In this document: in pieces, positions 37,865 through 46,438 of the stretch
How the letters are laid out: each line of letters starts with the position of its first letter
Numbering within the stretch: the stretch's first letter is position 1
Assembly (NCBI GenBank): GCA_017450485.1
Contig: JAFSTN010000015.1
Location: 1-64,000 of the forward strand
DNA from: Lachnospiraceae bacterium
GTDB lineage: Bacteria > Bacillota > Clostridia > Lachnospirales > Lachnospiraceae
DNA: 64,000 nt
Direction: 5' to 3'
Translations under genes and position numbers: made by a program
The notes under the pieces: generated by a model
Databases searched by the model: none
Told to the model about the DNA's origin: nothing
The model's input: the letters and a program-made list of their open reading frames with translations, nothing else

Positions 37865-39229
37865 ATGCCCGAAATGGACGAGAATCTGATCAAGCGAATA
37901 ATGCCTCATGACGATGAGACCGAGAGGGCTCTGCTGGGTGCATTCCTGATGGACCAGGAGCGCATCCCCGCAGCCAGCGAGTATGTCACCGAGCAGGATT
38001 TCTATAACAGGCAGTATGCCGCCGCCTTCAGTGCGATCGTAAGTCTGTACAACAGCGGACAGCCCGTAGATCCCGTTACATTGCACAATAAGCTCGCCGA
38101 GATGGATGTGCCTCCGGAAGTGACTACGATGGAGTTCATCGCATCTATCGTAAATGCGGATGCCGTATCCAGCAGCGCTGTCAGCTATGCGCGCTCAATC
38201 GCGGACAAGGCCACTCTGCGCAGGCTGATACGTATCAATGAGGAGATCGCTTCTACGTGCTATGCAGTCAAAACTCCTCTTCAGGATATTCTGGATGAGA
38301 CTGAGAAAAGAATATTCAATCTCATCCAGTCCCGCTCTACATCCGAATTTGTCCCCATCAGAGAGATCGTGTCCAATGCCATGGACCAGATAGAAGTTGC
38401 CTCCAAGACCAAGGGCGGTCTTACGGGCATTCCGACAGGTTTTACCGATCTGGATATGAAATTGATGGGATTGCAGCCTTCCGATCTGATCCTCGTAGCA
38501 GCCAGGCCTTCCATGGGTAAGACCGCATTCGTACTGAATATAGCCGAGCACATGGCTCTGCATCTGGATAAATCCGTAGCGATATTCAGTCTGGAAATGC
38601 CCAAGGAACAGTTGGTCAGACGTATGATCGCCATGAACTCGCGTGTAGATTCACAGAACCTGCGCAGCGGTCAGCTGACCCCCGGCGAATGGCATGATAC
38701 CATCAGATCGGCCGGTATCATAGGTGCATCCAAACTCATTATAGATGACACCTCCGGTATAACTGTATCGGAGCTCCGCAGTAAAGCCCGTAAGTTTAAG
38801 CTCGAGCACGATATCGATATAATCATGATCGACTATCTACAGCTGATGACCGTATCCGGACAGAGCAAAGCAGATTCCAGGCAGCAGGAGATATCCGAGA
38901 TATCGAGAGCATTAAAAGGCATCGCACGAGACCTCAAGATCCCCGTGATCGCACTGAGTCAGCTGTCCCGCCAGGTGGAATCCAGATCGGACCACAGGCC
39001 CATGCTCTCCGACTTAAGAGAGTCCGGTGCCATCGAGCAGGATGCGGATGTCGTAATGTTTATATACCGTGATGATTATTATCATGAGGACTCGGAGAAA
39101 AAGGGTATATCCGAGATCATTATCGCAAAGCAGAGAAACGGTCCCATCGGTACGGTAGAACTCGCATGGCTGCCTCAGCTCACGAAGTTCCAGAATCTGC
39201 AGCACGAGCGTTCATCCAATAACGAATAG
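37865..39229 (+). CDS. dnaB: replicative DNA helicase DnaB
   Basis: 454 residues (the protein called DnaC in Bacillus). The N-terminal helical domain shows PHDDETERALLGAFLMD; the RecA-like motor has Walker A VAARPSMGKTAFVLNIA, Walker B IDIIMIDYLQLM, and LSRQVESRSDHRPMLSDLRE. It is the likely target of the loader at 16610. Four bases after rplI. Confidence 0.98.
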   Translation: MPEMDENLIKRIMPHDDETERALLGAFLMDQERIPAASEYVTEQDFYNRQYAAAFSAIVSLYNSGQPVDPVTLHNKLAEMDVPPEVTTMEFIASIVNADAVSSSAVSYARSIADKATLRRLIRINEEIASTCYAVKTPLQDILDETEKRIFNLIQSRSTSEFVPIREIVSNAMDQIEVASKTKGGLTGIPTGFTDLDMKLMGLQPSDLILVAARPSMGKTAFVLNIAEHMALHLDKSVAIFSLEMPKEQLVRRMIAMNSRVDSQNLRSGQLTPGEWHDTIRSAGIIGASKLIIDDTSGITVSELRSKARKFKLEHDIDIIMIDYLQLMTVSGQSKADSRQQEISEISRALKGIARDLKIPVIALSQLSRQVESRSDHRPMLSDLRESGAIEQDADVVMFIYRDDYYHEDSEKKGISEIIIAKQRNGPIGTVELAWLPQLTKFQNLQHERSSNNE

Positions 39230-39251
39230 AACATCTTAACACCATATAGAA

Positions 39252-39282
39252 CAAAAACAGGGGACGGTATTACCGTCCCCTG
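39252..39282. terminator. bidirectional terminator between dnaB and the ferredoxin gene
   Basis: Perfect 11-bp stem CAGGGGACGGT / ACCGTCCCCTG (39258-39282). On the minus strand TTTTTGTTC follows, so it ends the ferredoxin transcript; the plus-strand tail is less T-rich. Confidence 0.85.
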
Positions 39283-39306
39283 ATCTCGTATACTCTCTTA
39301 AGCAGC

Positions 39307-39477
39307 TTATTCCTCAGCGATAGCGCCTACAGGACACTGGCCTGCACAAGCACCGCAGGAAATGCACTTCTCGGGATCGATCTCGAATTTACCGTCTCCC
39401 ATGCTGATAGCGCCTACAGGACACTGAGCCTCGCATGCACCACAAGCTACACAAGAATCACCTATAACAAATGCCAT
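39307..39477 (-). CDS. small 2[4Fe-4S] ferredoxin
   Basis: 56 residues, a clostridial-type low-potential electron carrier. Both cluster motifs are complete: CVACGACEAQCPVGAI and CISCGACAGQCPVGAI, the two halves being near repeats. AAGGAGGAAGGTAATT precedes ATG 39477. It has its own promoter and terminator, downstream of pflA. The electron partners are not identifiable here. Confidence 0.96.
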   Translation of the reverse strand: MAFVIGDSCVACGACEAQCPVGAISMGDGKFEIDPEKCISCGACAGQCPVGAIAEE

Positions 39478-39517
39478 AATTACCTTCCTCCTTATCAGTA
39501 AAGCTTATTGCGTATCT

Positions 39518-39546
39518 ATATTACTATATAAACTGTCCAAAATCAA
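39518..39546 (-). promoter_or_regulatory. ferredoxin promoter
   Basis: TTGATT (39541-39546), 17 bases, TAATAT (39518-39523) on the minus strand; the -35 overlaps the pflA stop codon. Confidence 0.55.
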
Positions 39547-40340
39547 CCGGCTGTGGAATCCAACATTACCGAGTCATCATGAGGGATATTCAGCTCAGCA
39601 CGCCTGTCTTTAATTCCCTGCAGGATCACTTTTTTCTTCTCTATCAGATCCTTCTGCGACATCGCCGGTGTATCTCCCAGCTTGTATTCGATACCCAGCT
39701 TCTCATACTTGGACTTGCCCATAGTGTGATAAGGAAGTGCATCGAGAGCTTTCAGGTTATGGAACTGTCCTATGAAATATCCGAGCTTATACAGATACTC
39801 ATCTTCATCCGTAAGTCCGGGAACGATTACATGCCTGATCCACATATCCACATTCTTCTCATTCAGATATGCCGCAAAAGCCAGTATCCCGTCATTCGGC
39901 TGACCGGTCAGATCCTTATGCTTCTCGGGATCGATATGCTTGATGTCCAGCATTACCAGGTCGGTAAGCTCCATCAGCTTATCCATTTTCTCTATTAAAG
40001 CCGTATTACCCGGCTTAAAAGCTATACCTGAGGTATCTATATCCGTATGAATACCATGCTCCTTTGCCAGAGTGAACAGATCGATCAGGAAATCAATCTG
40101 CATCAGAGGTTCTCCTCCGGTCACGGTGATACCGCCGCTCTCATAGAACGGGCGGTTACGCTCGAAGTTATCTATGATCTCCTGCGGATCGGTCAGTGTA
40201 CCGTCAGTCATAGCCCATGTGTCCGGATTATGGCAATACGCGCATCTCATGGGACATCCCTGTACAAATACGACATATCTCACACCGGGTCCGTCTACGG
40301 TTCCGAAGCTTTCGAGGGAATGTATCTTTCCTTTGGTCAT
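39543..40340 (-). CDS. pflA: pyruvate formate-lyase activating enzyme
   Basis: 265 residues. Radical-SAM enzyme that installs the glycyl radical on pyruvate formate-lyase. The cluster motif is CPMRCAYCHNPDTW; VTGGEPLMQIDFLI is the SAM-binding segment. CAGGAGAGAGTAT precedes ATG 40340. It follows the pfl genes with a terminator between, suggesting lower expression by readthrough. Confidence 0.97.
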   Translation of the reverse strand: MTKGKIHSLESFGTVDGPGVRYVVFVQGCPMRCAYCHNPDTWAMTDGTLTDPQEIIDNFERNRPFYESGGITVTGGEPLMQIDFLIDLFTLAKEHGIHTDIDTSGIAFKPGNTALIEKMDKLMELTDLVMLDIKHIDPEKHKDLTGQPNDGILAFAAYLNEKNVDMWIRHVIVPGLTDEDEYLYKLGYFIGQFHNLKALDALPYHTMGKSKYEKLGIEYKLGDTPAMSQKDLIEKKKVILQGIKDRRAELNIPHDDSVMLDSTAG

Positions 40341-40365
40341 ATACTCTCTCCTGATTCTGATTATG

Positions 40366-40395
40366 GTAAAAACGGGATCCCCTCAGGGATCCCGT
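40366..40395 (-). terminator. terminator after the pfl genes
   Basis: Perfect 10-bp stem ACGGGATCCC / GGGATCCCGT (40372-40395, four-base loop) followed by TTTTTACC on the minus strand, 26 bases past the radical-domain gene. Confidence 0.85.
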
Positions 40396-40421
40396 CTGCT
40401 CTTAAATCGTTAGCCGTGAGA

Positions 40422-40664
40422 TCAGAAGCTCTCGTGGAATGTACGGCTGATAACATCTGCCTGCTGCTCGGGAGTCAGCTTAATGAAGTTAACTGCATAT
40501 CCTGATACGCGGATGGTGAGCTGCGGATAATTCTCAGGATGCTTCTGAGCGTCTAACAGAGTCTCTCTGTTCAGCACATTTACGTTTAAATGATGGCCAC
40601 CCTTGGTAGCATATCCATCAAGTAATGAAACCAGGTTATCAACCTGTGTAGCACTTGCTGCCAT
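40422..40664 (-). CDS. separate glycyl-radical domain of pyruvate formate-lyase
   Basis: 80 residues from ATG 40664; an ATG six bases earlier lies too close to the AGGAGG site. It corresponds to the last ~80 residues of ordinary pyruvate formate-lyase or to the C-terminal part of GrcA/Yfi[39 protein letters not shown] with the radical glycine in the SGY motif, and [13 protein letters not shown]. The large core gene upstream lacks this domain, so the two proteins probably form one enzyme. It is shorter than E. coli GrcA, which adds an unrelated N-terminal part. Same operon as the core and the 66-residue protein, each with its own ribosome site. Confidence 0.93.
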   Translation of the reverse strand: MAASATQVDNLVSLLDGYATKGGHHLNVNVLNRETLLDAQKHPENYPQLTIRVSGYAVNFIKLTPEQQADVISRTFHESF

Positions 40665-40680
40665 TGTCATTTCCTCCTAA

Positions 40681-40881
40681 TTATTTGAAATCATCGAGGC
40701 CGTCCTGAAGTGTAGGTACCGAGCAGGCCAGAGGGGTACGGGAACAATCCGTACACCCCATGGTCTCTACATTCTTAAAACCTTCTACTTCGTCGCTGAC
40801 ATCGACATTTACATGTCCGACACCGCCGGCCATTCCCGCATCCAACATCTTTACCAGATCGTCTATCTGCTTGCTATCCAT
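40681..40881 (-). CDS. 66-residue paralogue of the radical-domain N-half, with a Cys motif
   Basis: The first half (QIDDLVKMLDAGMAGG, VGHVNVDV) aligns with [17 protein letters not shown] and HHLNVNV of the neighbouring radical-domain protein. The second half has no radical glycine segment; instead it has MGCTDCSRTPLACSVPT, with three cysteines, and an acidic end. AGGAGG lies eight to nine bases before ATG 40881, so it is a real, well-translated gene. It sits between the pfl core and the radical domain. Function unknown: it might stabilise the core, shield the active site from oxygen, or act in redox sensing; all are inference. Confidence 0.85.
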   Translation of the reverse strand: MDSKQIDDLVKMLDAGMAGGVGHVNVDVSDEVEGFKNVETMGCTDCSRTPLACSVPTLQDGLDDFK

Positions 40882-40920
40882 GTCATCGACCTCCTAATCT
40901 ATTCCGAACCTGTAATCTTA

Positions 40921-42957
40921 TTAGTTCAGATCTACGTTGATATCGCCTGCGAATACCTTATCTTCCTTACCGAGAGCTCCGGGAATGATAGAGAAGGTAT
41001 TGGAGATACCATCCTGTGCATGCTGGAACGGAAGCTTGGATACTGATGACAGTGAAGCAACAGCACCGTGGGAATCACGTCCGTGCATCGGGTTGGCACC
41101 AGGTGCAAAAGGCTGACCCTTCTTACGTCCGTCAGGAGTATTACCTGTAGCCTTACCATAAGTAACGTTGGAAGTAATGGTAAGAACCGACATTGTCGGG
41201 AAGCCGTCTCTGTAGGTGTGATGACGTCTGAGCATGGTCATGAAGTTCTTAACCAGATCTCTTGCGATAACGTCTACACGGTCATCATCATTACCGTACT
41301 TAGGGAAATCACCTGTAGTCTCAAAGTCAACGATAACGCCGTCCTCATCACGTACAACCTTAACCTGTGCATACTTGATGGCTGACAGGGAATCGGCAAC
41401 AACCGAAAGACCTGCGATACCTGTAGCGAAGTAACGAAGTACGTCTCTGTCATGAAGAGCCATCTGAGCTCTCTCATAGCAGTACTTGTCATGCATATAA
41501 TGGATAACGTTCAGAGTATTTACATATACGTCTGCGAGCCATTCCATCATGTCGGTGAACTTGCTCATAACGTCATCATAATCAAGGATATCGCCTTCAA
41601 CAGGACGATACTTAGGACCTACCTGCTTGTGTGATACTTCATCAACACCGCCGTTTAATGCATACAGGAGGCACTTAGCCAGGTTAGCACGAGCTCCGAA
41701 GAACTGCATCTGCTTACCGATAACCATGGAGGATACGCAGCATGCGATACCATAGTCATCACCGTGTGTAACTCTCATCAGATCATCGTTCTCATACTGG
41801 ATGGAAGATGTGGTGATGGAGATCTTAGCGCAGTACTTCTTCCATGCTTCGGGAAGTCTGGTGGACCAGAGTACTGTCAGGTTAGGCTCAGGTGAAGCAC
41901 CGAGGTTCTCAAGAGTATGCAGATATCTGAAGCTCATCTTGGTAACCATGTGACGTCCGTCAACACCTACGCCGCCGAGAGACTCGGTAACCCATACGGG
42001 ATCGCCTGCGAATATCTGATTGTACTCAGGTGTACGTGCGAACTTAACGCAACGAAGCTTCATGATGAAGTGATCAACGAACTCCTGGATCTGCTCCTCG
42101 GTGAATACACCGTTCTTGAGGTCGCGCTCTGCATAGATGTCAAGGAAGGTAGATGTACGTCCAAGGGACATAGCAGCACCGTTCTGCTCCTTAACTGCTG
42201 ACAGATATCCGAAGTAAGTAGCCTGGATAGCTTCCTGTACGTTCTGTGCGGGACGAGCGATGTCGCATCCGTAAGAAGCAGCCATCTCTTTCATCATCTT
42301 CAAAGCAACGATCTGCTCGGAGAGCTCTTCACGAAGACGGATAACATCATCTGTCATAACACGGCCGGTAGATGCCTTCTGCTCTTCCTTGTCCTCGATC
42401 AGTCTGTCGATACCGTACAGGGCGACACGACGATAGTCGCCGATGATACGTCCACGTCCGTATGCATCCGGAAGACCGGTGATAACGTGTGATGAACGGC
42501 AAGCTCTCATCTCGGGGTTGTAAGCATCGAAGCAGCCTGCATTGTGAGTCTTACGATGTACGGAGAAGAACTCGCTTATCTCGGGATCAACTTCATAACC
42601 GTTGTCTGCGCAAGCCTTCTCTGCCATACGGATACCACCGTAAGGCTGAAGTGAACGCTTGAAGGGCTTGTCTGTCTGGAAACCTACGATAGTCTCCTTG
42701 CTCTTGTCAAGATAGCCGGGGCCGTGAGAAGTGATAGTAGATACAACCTTGGTATCCATATCAAGTACGCCGCCTGCCTCGCGCTCCTGCTTCTGCAGAT
42801 CAAGAACCTGTGCCCACAGATCCTTGGTGTTCTGTGTAGGGCCTGCAAGGAAGGACTCATCTCCGTCATAAGGGGTGTAGTTCTTCTGGATGAAATCACG
42901 AACATTGATCTCGTGATCCCACTTGCCGCCTACGAATTCGTTCCATTCTGGTCTCAT
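40921..42957 (-). CDS. pflB: pyruvate formate-lyase core lacking its glycyl-radical domain
   Basis: 678 residues against about 750-760 in the family. It converts pyruvate and CoA to acetyl-CoA and formate in anaerobic sugar fermentation. The catalytic cysteine pair is present in [15 protein letters not shown], and substrate-pocket segments include [20 protein letters not shown] and [20 protein letters not shown]. It stops after [20 protein letters not shown], where a normal enzyme runs on into the radical domain. That domain is encoded separately at 40422. A clean stop, 39-base spacer and a new ribosome site argue against a sequencing frameshift. Confidence 0.96.
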   Translation of the reverse strand: MRPEWNEFVGGKWDHEINVRDFIQKNYTPYDGDESFLAGPTQNTKDLWAQVLDLQKQEREAGGVLDMDTKVVSTITSHGPGYLDKSKETIVGFQTDKPFKRSLQPYGGIRMAEKACADNGYEVDPEISEFFSVHRKTHNAGCFDAYNPEMRACRSSHVITGLPDAYGRGRIIGDYRRVALYGIDRLIEDKEEQKASTGRVMTDDVIRLREELSEQIVALKMMKEMAASYGCDIARPAQNVQEAIQATYFGYLSAVKEQNGAAMSLGRTSTFLDIYAERDLKNGVFTEEQIQEFVDHFIMKLRCVKFARTPEYNQIFAGDPVWVTESLGGVGVDGRHMVTKMSFRYLHTLENLGASPEPNLTVLWSTRLPEAWKKYCAKISITTSSIQYENDDLMRVTHGDDYGIACCVSSMVIGKQMQFFGARANLAKCLLYALNGGVDEVSHKQVGPKYRPVEGDILDYDDVMSKFTDMMEWLADVYVNTLNVIHYMHDKYCYERAQMALHDRDVLRYFATGIAGLSVVADSLSAIKYAQVKVVRDEDGVIVDFETTGDFPKYGNDDDRVDVIARDLVKNFMTMLRRHHTYRDGFPTMSVLTITSNVTYGKATGNTPDGRKKGQPFAPGANPMHGRDSHGAVASLSSVSKLPFQHAQDGISNTFSIIPGALGKEDKVFAGDINVDLN

Positions 42958-43039
42958 GTAAATGCCTCCTATTATAATATTTGACTATTTGATCTCCGCG
43001 GACTTACATGCCCCACGGGGAATTGGTCTCGTAAAGATA

Positions 43040-43068
43040 ATTATATGTAATCCTCACAAAACATTCAA
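43040..43068 (-). promoter_or_regulatory. pfl operon promoter
   Basis: TTGAAT (43063-43068), 17 bases, perfect TATAAT (43040-43045) on the minus strand; leader of about 75 bases. Confidence 0.75.
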
Positions 43069-43107
43069 GGCAGATCGCTTTAAGTTTATGCACTTTTTAG
43101 AGTACAC

Positions 43108-43136
43108 TTGCATATTTTTTCCATACAAGTTATAGT
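43108..43136 (+). promoter_or_regulatory. promoter of the DUF1858 gene
   Basis: TTGCAT (43108-43113), 17 bases, TATAGT (43131-43136), divergent from the pfl promoter 40 bases away. Confidence 0.65.
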
Positions 43137-43179
43137 TAGCATTGTGTTGAAAAGTGCACTTCGATTAAGGAGAAGAAAA

Positions 43180-43386
43180 ATGGCAGAGATAAATAAGGAT
43201 ATGACTATCGGAGAGATCCTCTCCGTGGCTCCCAATGTCGCTCCCCTTCTGATGGGTGTCGGCATGCATTGCCTCGGTTGCCCCGCTTCACAAGGCGAGA
43301 CCCTCGAGGAAGCCGCTATGGTTCACGGCATCGCAATAGATGAACTCATGGCCTATCTGGACGAAAAGAAAGACACCTGGGCATAA
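43180..43386 (+). CDS. DUF1858 disulfide-type small protein
   Basis: 68 residues from ATG 43180 (AAGGAGAAGAAAA upstream; a longer frame to 43108 crosses the promoter). The family is found alone or fused to hybrid-cluster and redox proteins. Typical [18 protein letters not shown] leads to [19 protein letters not shown] with a CxxC pair that may bind metal or form a disulfide. Divergent from pflB, which together with the Cys pair suggests a role in anaerobic redox control; that is inference. Confidence 0.9.
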   Translation: MAEINKDMTIGEILSVAPNVAPLLMGVGMHCLGCPASQGETLEEAAMVHGIAIDELMAYLDEKKDTWA

Positions 43387-43397
43387 GCTCAGGTGTC
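43372..43397. terminator. hairpin at the convergent ends of DUF1858 gene and mecA
   Basis: GACACCTG / CAGGTGTC (43372-43379, 43390-43397). On the minus strand it is followed by TTTCTTTTCG, so it probably terminates mecA, although half of it lies within the coding end of the opposite gene. Confidence 0.6.
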
Positions 43398-43415
43398 CTG
43401 CATTTAAAACCTGTA

Positions 43416-44141
43416 TCAGATCTGTGACAGCTGCTGTATACCATGTCCGCCTATGATCAGCTCGCAATGCTCATCAAGGTGTGCCTGTGTAGCCAGCAGA
43501 TTTTTTTCGCTCTCTCCATACTCGGAGATGATATTGCATATACGGTTATATGCCATGACATCCATGCCGGACTGAGCGATCAACAGCAGGTACTTATTGC
43601 TGTTATTGTCTCTGTATATGGAATTCTCCCCATTGTAATCGGATGCTATCACATGTGAGAGGGATATCATATCACCCATGGACTCAAACGAGAACAGTCT
43701 CGTCAGGTTCAGATTCTCGGTTGCGTCGGGAGGAGCAGGTTTAACTTCATGACCGCCCTTACCGAACATGGACTCTGCCAGTTCCTCTATCCCCTGAAAA
43801 AGGGACATGTCATCGGTTCCGCTGATGTCTTCATCATACTTGTCCTCGATCAGATCGGGAGCAAATCTGGCAAATCTCGTATCCAGCTCTTCGGGATCAT
43901 CCACTTTGGTGACCGTGAGGATAATGCACTCGGAATTGATAGGAGTAGCCTCTATCATCAGGGGCTCCTCCTCCACTTCGAAGTCCAGCTCATCGGCAGC
44001 CTTGATCATCATATCGCGGAAAAGGCTCCTGGCCTTATCGGTACCGTATGCAAGCTCGCTTATCTTGAGCTTCCGGGCCTTCAGATCTTCACTTGTAAGG
44101 GTGCAGCGTATCTGCTGCTCATTCATTCTCTCTAATTTCAT
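43416..44141 (-). CDS. mecA: MecA adaptor protein
   Basis: 241 residues. MecA targets substrates to the ClpC protease. The N-terminal domain starts MKLERMNEQQIRCTLTSEDL with LKISELAYGTDKARSLFRDM; an acidic linker and a C-terminal domain (LTRLFSFESMGDMISLSHVI, KYLLLIAQSGMD) that binds ClpC follow. There is no ribosome site upstream; the -10 ends seven bases before the ATG, so the mRNA is probably leaderless. Confidence 0.92.
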   Translation of the reverse strand: MKLERMNEQQIRCTLTSEDLKARKLKISELAYGTDKARSLFRDMMIKAADELDFEVEEEPLMIEATPINSECIILTVTKVDDPEELDTRFARFAPDLIEDKYDEDISGTDDMSLFQGIEELAESMFGKGGHEVKPAPPDATENLNLTRLFSFESMGDMISLSHVIASDYNGENSIYRDNNSNKYLLLIAQSGMDVMAYNRICNIISEYGESEKNLLATQAHLDEHCELIIGGHGIQQLSQI

Positions 44142-44148
44142 ATGTATA

Positions 44149-44177
44149 TTTATAGCTGTAGGCTACGCTTAAGTCAA
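44149..44177 (-). promoter_or_regulatory. mecA promoter, leaderless geometry
   Basis: TTGACT (44172-44177), 17 bases, TATAAA (44149-44154) on the minus strand. Seven bases separate the -10 from the ATG at 44141. Confidence 0.75.
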
Positions 44178-44229
44178 GAGCCAAAGTAATATACTCATCC
44201 GAACCGGCATCCCGGGCTCTTACGTCCGC

Positions 44230-44988
44230 TTACAGTTCTATACCCTGCATCCCGGCAAGCTCGGTAAATACCGCACCGATCCTCTTTTTGATCACCAGCG
44301 TATTCTTGGCCGGCCGGACACTGATCTCGCTTTCATTGATCACAACCACGGTATCACCGTTAAAATAGTTAACGAATCCCGCAGCAGGATACACACTCAA
44401 AGAAGTACCGCCTATGATGAGAACATCCGCGCGTGAGATGGCATTGACGGCACCGCTCACCTGGTCATCCGGAAGGCCCTCTTCATAGAGCGTGATATCC
44501 GGTCTGATGGTTCCTCCGCAGCTGCATTTGGGGATCGGTTCATCCGAGTCAAATATATAGTAAGGAGAATATTCCTTGCCGCAGCTCATACAGTAATTTC
44601 TCAGTGCACTGCCATGGATCTCGTATACCACCTTGCTTCCGGCCTTCTGATGAAGTCCGTCTATGTTCTGTGTAACGACCGCTTTGAGCTTACCCATCTC
44701 TTCCAGCTTCGCCAGATATTTATGAGCATTATTCGGCTCTATATTACGGGTATCCAGCTTCTGCCTGTGAAACTCATAGTATACCTTCGGCTCTCGGACC
44801 AGACAGCTGTGGCTGAGCAGATACTCCGGACGATACATGTCAAACTGTACATCATGCTGGTTATACAGTCCGTCCTTGCTCCTGAAGTCCGGAATACCGC
44901 TTTCGGTGGATACCCCCGCGCCTCCGAAGAAAACTATATTATCATTTTCATCTATGACTTTCTTAAGATCTTCTATGCTATTACCCAT
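44230..44988 (-). CDS. NAD-dependent protein deacylase, Sir2 family
   Basis: 252 residues. Removes acyl groups from lysines using NAD. Rossmann motifs FFGGAGVSTESGIPDFRSKD and VVTQNIDGLHQKAG with catalytic HGSALRNYC are intact. The zinc site is CMSCGKEY and CSCGG. GGAGG precedes ATG 44988. A large hairpin lies directly upstream. Confidence 0.96.
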   Translation of the reverse strand: MGNSIEDLKKVIDENDNIVFFGGAGVSTESGIPDFRSKDGLYNQHDVQFDMYRPEYLLSHSCLVREPKVYYEFHRQKLDTRNIEPNNAHKYLAKLEEMGKLKAVVTQNIDGLHQKAGSKVVYEIHGSALRNYCMSCGKEYSPYYIFDSDEPIPKCSCGGTIRPDITLYEEGLPDDQVSGAVNAISRADVLIIGGTSLSVYPAAGFVNYFNGDTVVVINESEISVRPAKNTLVIKKRIGAVFTELAGMQGIEL

Positions 44989-45022
44989 CTGTCATTCCTC
45001 CGTTCATCTTTTTGCAATCCCA

Positions 45023-45160
45023 GGACAAGAACATATACGTGTCTATACAGGCATGTCGGAGCGGCCGGTCCTTAGGTCGCGTTCCTAAGCGACCTTAGTA
45101 CCGCTGCACGCGACTACATAGCGAGAGCGTGCCTGCAGAGACACGTATATGTTCTTGTCC
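45023..45160. other. long branched intergenic hairpin upstream of sir2
   Basis: Arms 45023-45044 and 45139-45160 are perfect 22-base inverted repeats starting GGACAAGAACATATACG. A second stem CAGGCA/TGCCTG (45048-45053, 45130-45135) continues it. The interior holds a nested GGTCGC/GCGACC stem and a competing CTTAGG/CCTAAG stem. On the minus strand the interior has CTCTCGCT and GCAGCGGTACTAAGGTCG, similar to the plus-strand interior of the hairpin at 10362-10500. No gene is inside. Candidate structured RNA family or miniature element. Confidence 0.7.
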
Positions 45161-45168
45161 GTGTCAAT

Positions 45169-45197
45169 TCAAAAGGGCGACCCCGAAGGGTCACCCT
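45169..45197 (-). terminator. terminator of the sugar ABC transporter operon
   Basis: AGGGTGACCC pairs with GGGTCGCCCT on the minus strand (45174-45197, loop TTCG), followed by TTTTGAATT. Confidence 0.8.
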
Positions 45198-45246
45198 AAT
45201 TTTATCACAAATGTATATCACGCGAATGCGTATTCACAGATCCGGA

Positions 45247-46422
45247 TTACTTACCTGCGTTCTTCTTGTTAGCCACGATATCGAATACAACCGCAGCCAG
45301 AAGCACGATACCCTTGACAACCTTCTGCCAGTTCGCATCCACGCCCGTCAGGGACATGCCCAGGTTGATGACACCGATCAGCGTAGCACCGATGACCATG
45401 CCGAGAACCTTACCGGATCCGCCGTATGCGGATACGCCGCCGACAACGCAGGCTGCGATGGCATCCATCTCGTAGTTGGTACCTGCGGTGGAGTTCGCTG
45501 ACTGGAATCTTGCCATAACTATATAGGATGTGATAACCGTAAGTACTGCCATGTTCAGGTATGCTACGAACATGATCATCTTCGTATCGATACCCGAAAG
45601 TCTGGTTGCCTCCGCGTTACCGCCTATGGTGTAGAAGTAACGGCCCATGATCGTCTTGGATGTAACGAAGCTGTAGATCAGCACGATAACCACTACCCAG
45701 ATAAGAGCTGTAGGTATACCGCCTGCCAGACCCAGCTTGTATGCAAAGAGCATGATCGCTGCGGAAGCTATAACGCTTCTTGCGATAACTGTGAGCATGG
45801 TGTCCGCTTCATAACCCTTCTTAACCTTGTTTGCTCTGGACATGATACCTGTAGCAAATACAACTATACAAGCAATGATACCTGCTACCAGACATACTAT
45901 GTTCAGTCTGCCGATAGGAGTGCTGAATACCTTGCCCGAGAAAGTGTTCAGGAAGCTTTCCGGCAGAGGTGCGATGGATCCTGTGGAAGAGTTCGCCGAC
46001 AGGAGCTTGGTACCCCAGCCTCTGAATGCAAGGTAACCGGCCAGTGTAGCGATCCACGGGGGAACATTGACATATGCGATCAGCCATCCAAGAAGGCATC
46101 CGTATACGATACCTATCAGGAGCATCAGCAGGATCGACAATACGGGGTTCCATCCGTTTATGACCATCATGATACCGCCTACGGCACCTATCAGACATAC
46201 GAAAGAACCGCACGAAAGATCGATGTTACCACCGGTAAGCATACATACCAGCATACCTGTTGCCAGGATATATACGTATGCGTTCTGAGTGATCAGCGCA
46301 TTGAAATTCATCGGCTGGAACATCTGTCCGCCCGTCCTTACGGTAAAGAAAATGTATACCAGGACAAGGACGATCAGCATAGCGTTTTTCTTTAAAACTT
46401 CAACAACTTTAGCGTTTTTCAT
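45247..46422 (-). CDS. monosaccharide ABC transporter permease (second copy)
   Basis: 391 residues, about ten membrane helices, BPD_transp_2 family (MglC/XylH/GguB type). Typical segments: MLVCMLTGGNIDLSCGSFVC, PWIATLAGYLAFRGWG, GRYFYTIGGNAEATRLSGI and the loop VVGGVSAYGGSGKVLGMVIGAT. Closely related in sequence to the adjacent permease at 46439, so the pair arose by duplication. Heterodimer formation is likely but not proven. Confidence 0.93.
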   Translation of the reverse strand: MKNAKVVEVLKKNAMLIVLVLVYIFFTVRTGGQMFQPMNFNALITQNAYVYILATGMLVCMLTGGNIDLSCGSFVCLIGAVGGIMMVINGWNPVLSILLMLLIGIVYGCLLGWLIAYVNVPPWIATLAGYLAFRGWGTKLLSANSSTGSIAPLPESFLNTFSGKVFSTPIGRLNIVCLVAGIIACIVVFATGIMSRANKVKKGYEADTMLTVIARSVIASAAIMLFAYKLGLAGGIPTALIWVVVIVLIYSFVTSKTIMGRYFYTIGGNAEATRLSGIDTKMIMFVAYLNMAVLTVITSYIVMARFQSANSTAGTNYEMDAIAACVVGGVSAYGGSGKVLGMVIGATLIGVINLGMSLTGVDANWQKVVKGIVLLAAVVFDIVANKKNAGK

Positions 46423-46438
46423 TGTTCATCCTCCTCCC

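Noticed and set aside
40681-40921. Sequencing frameshift as the cause of the split pfl
   Set aside because: There are two separate spacers, three good ribosome sites and a divergent paralogue between the parts; a single indel cannot rebuild a normal enzyme.
45023-45160. Insertion sequence or clear MITE
   Set aside because: No transposase and no target duplication are visible at the borders, and the inverted repeats differ completely from those of the similar hairpins.
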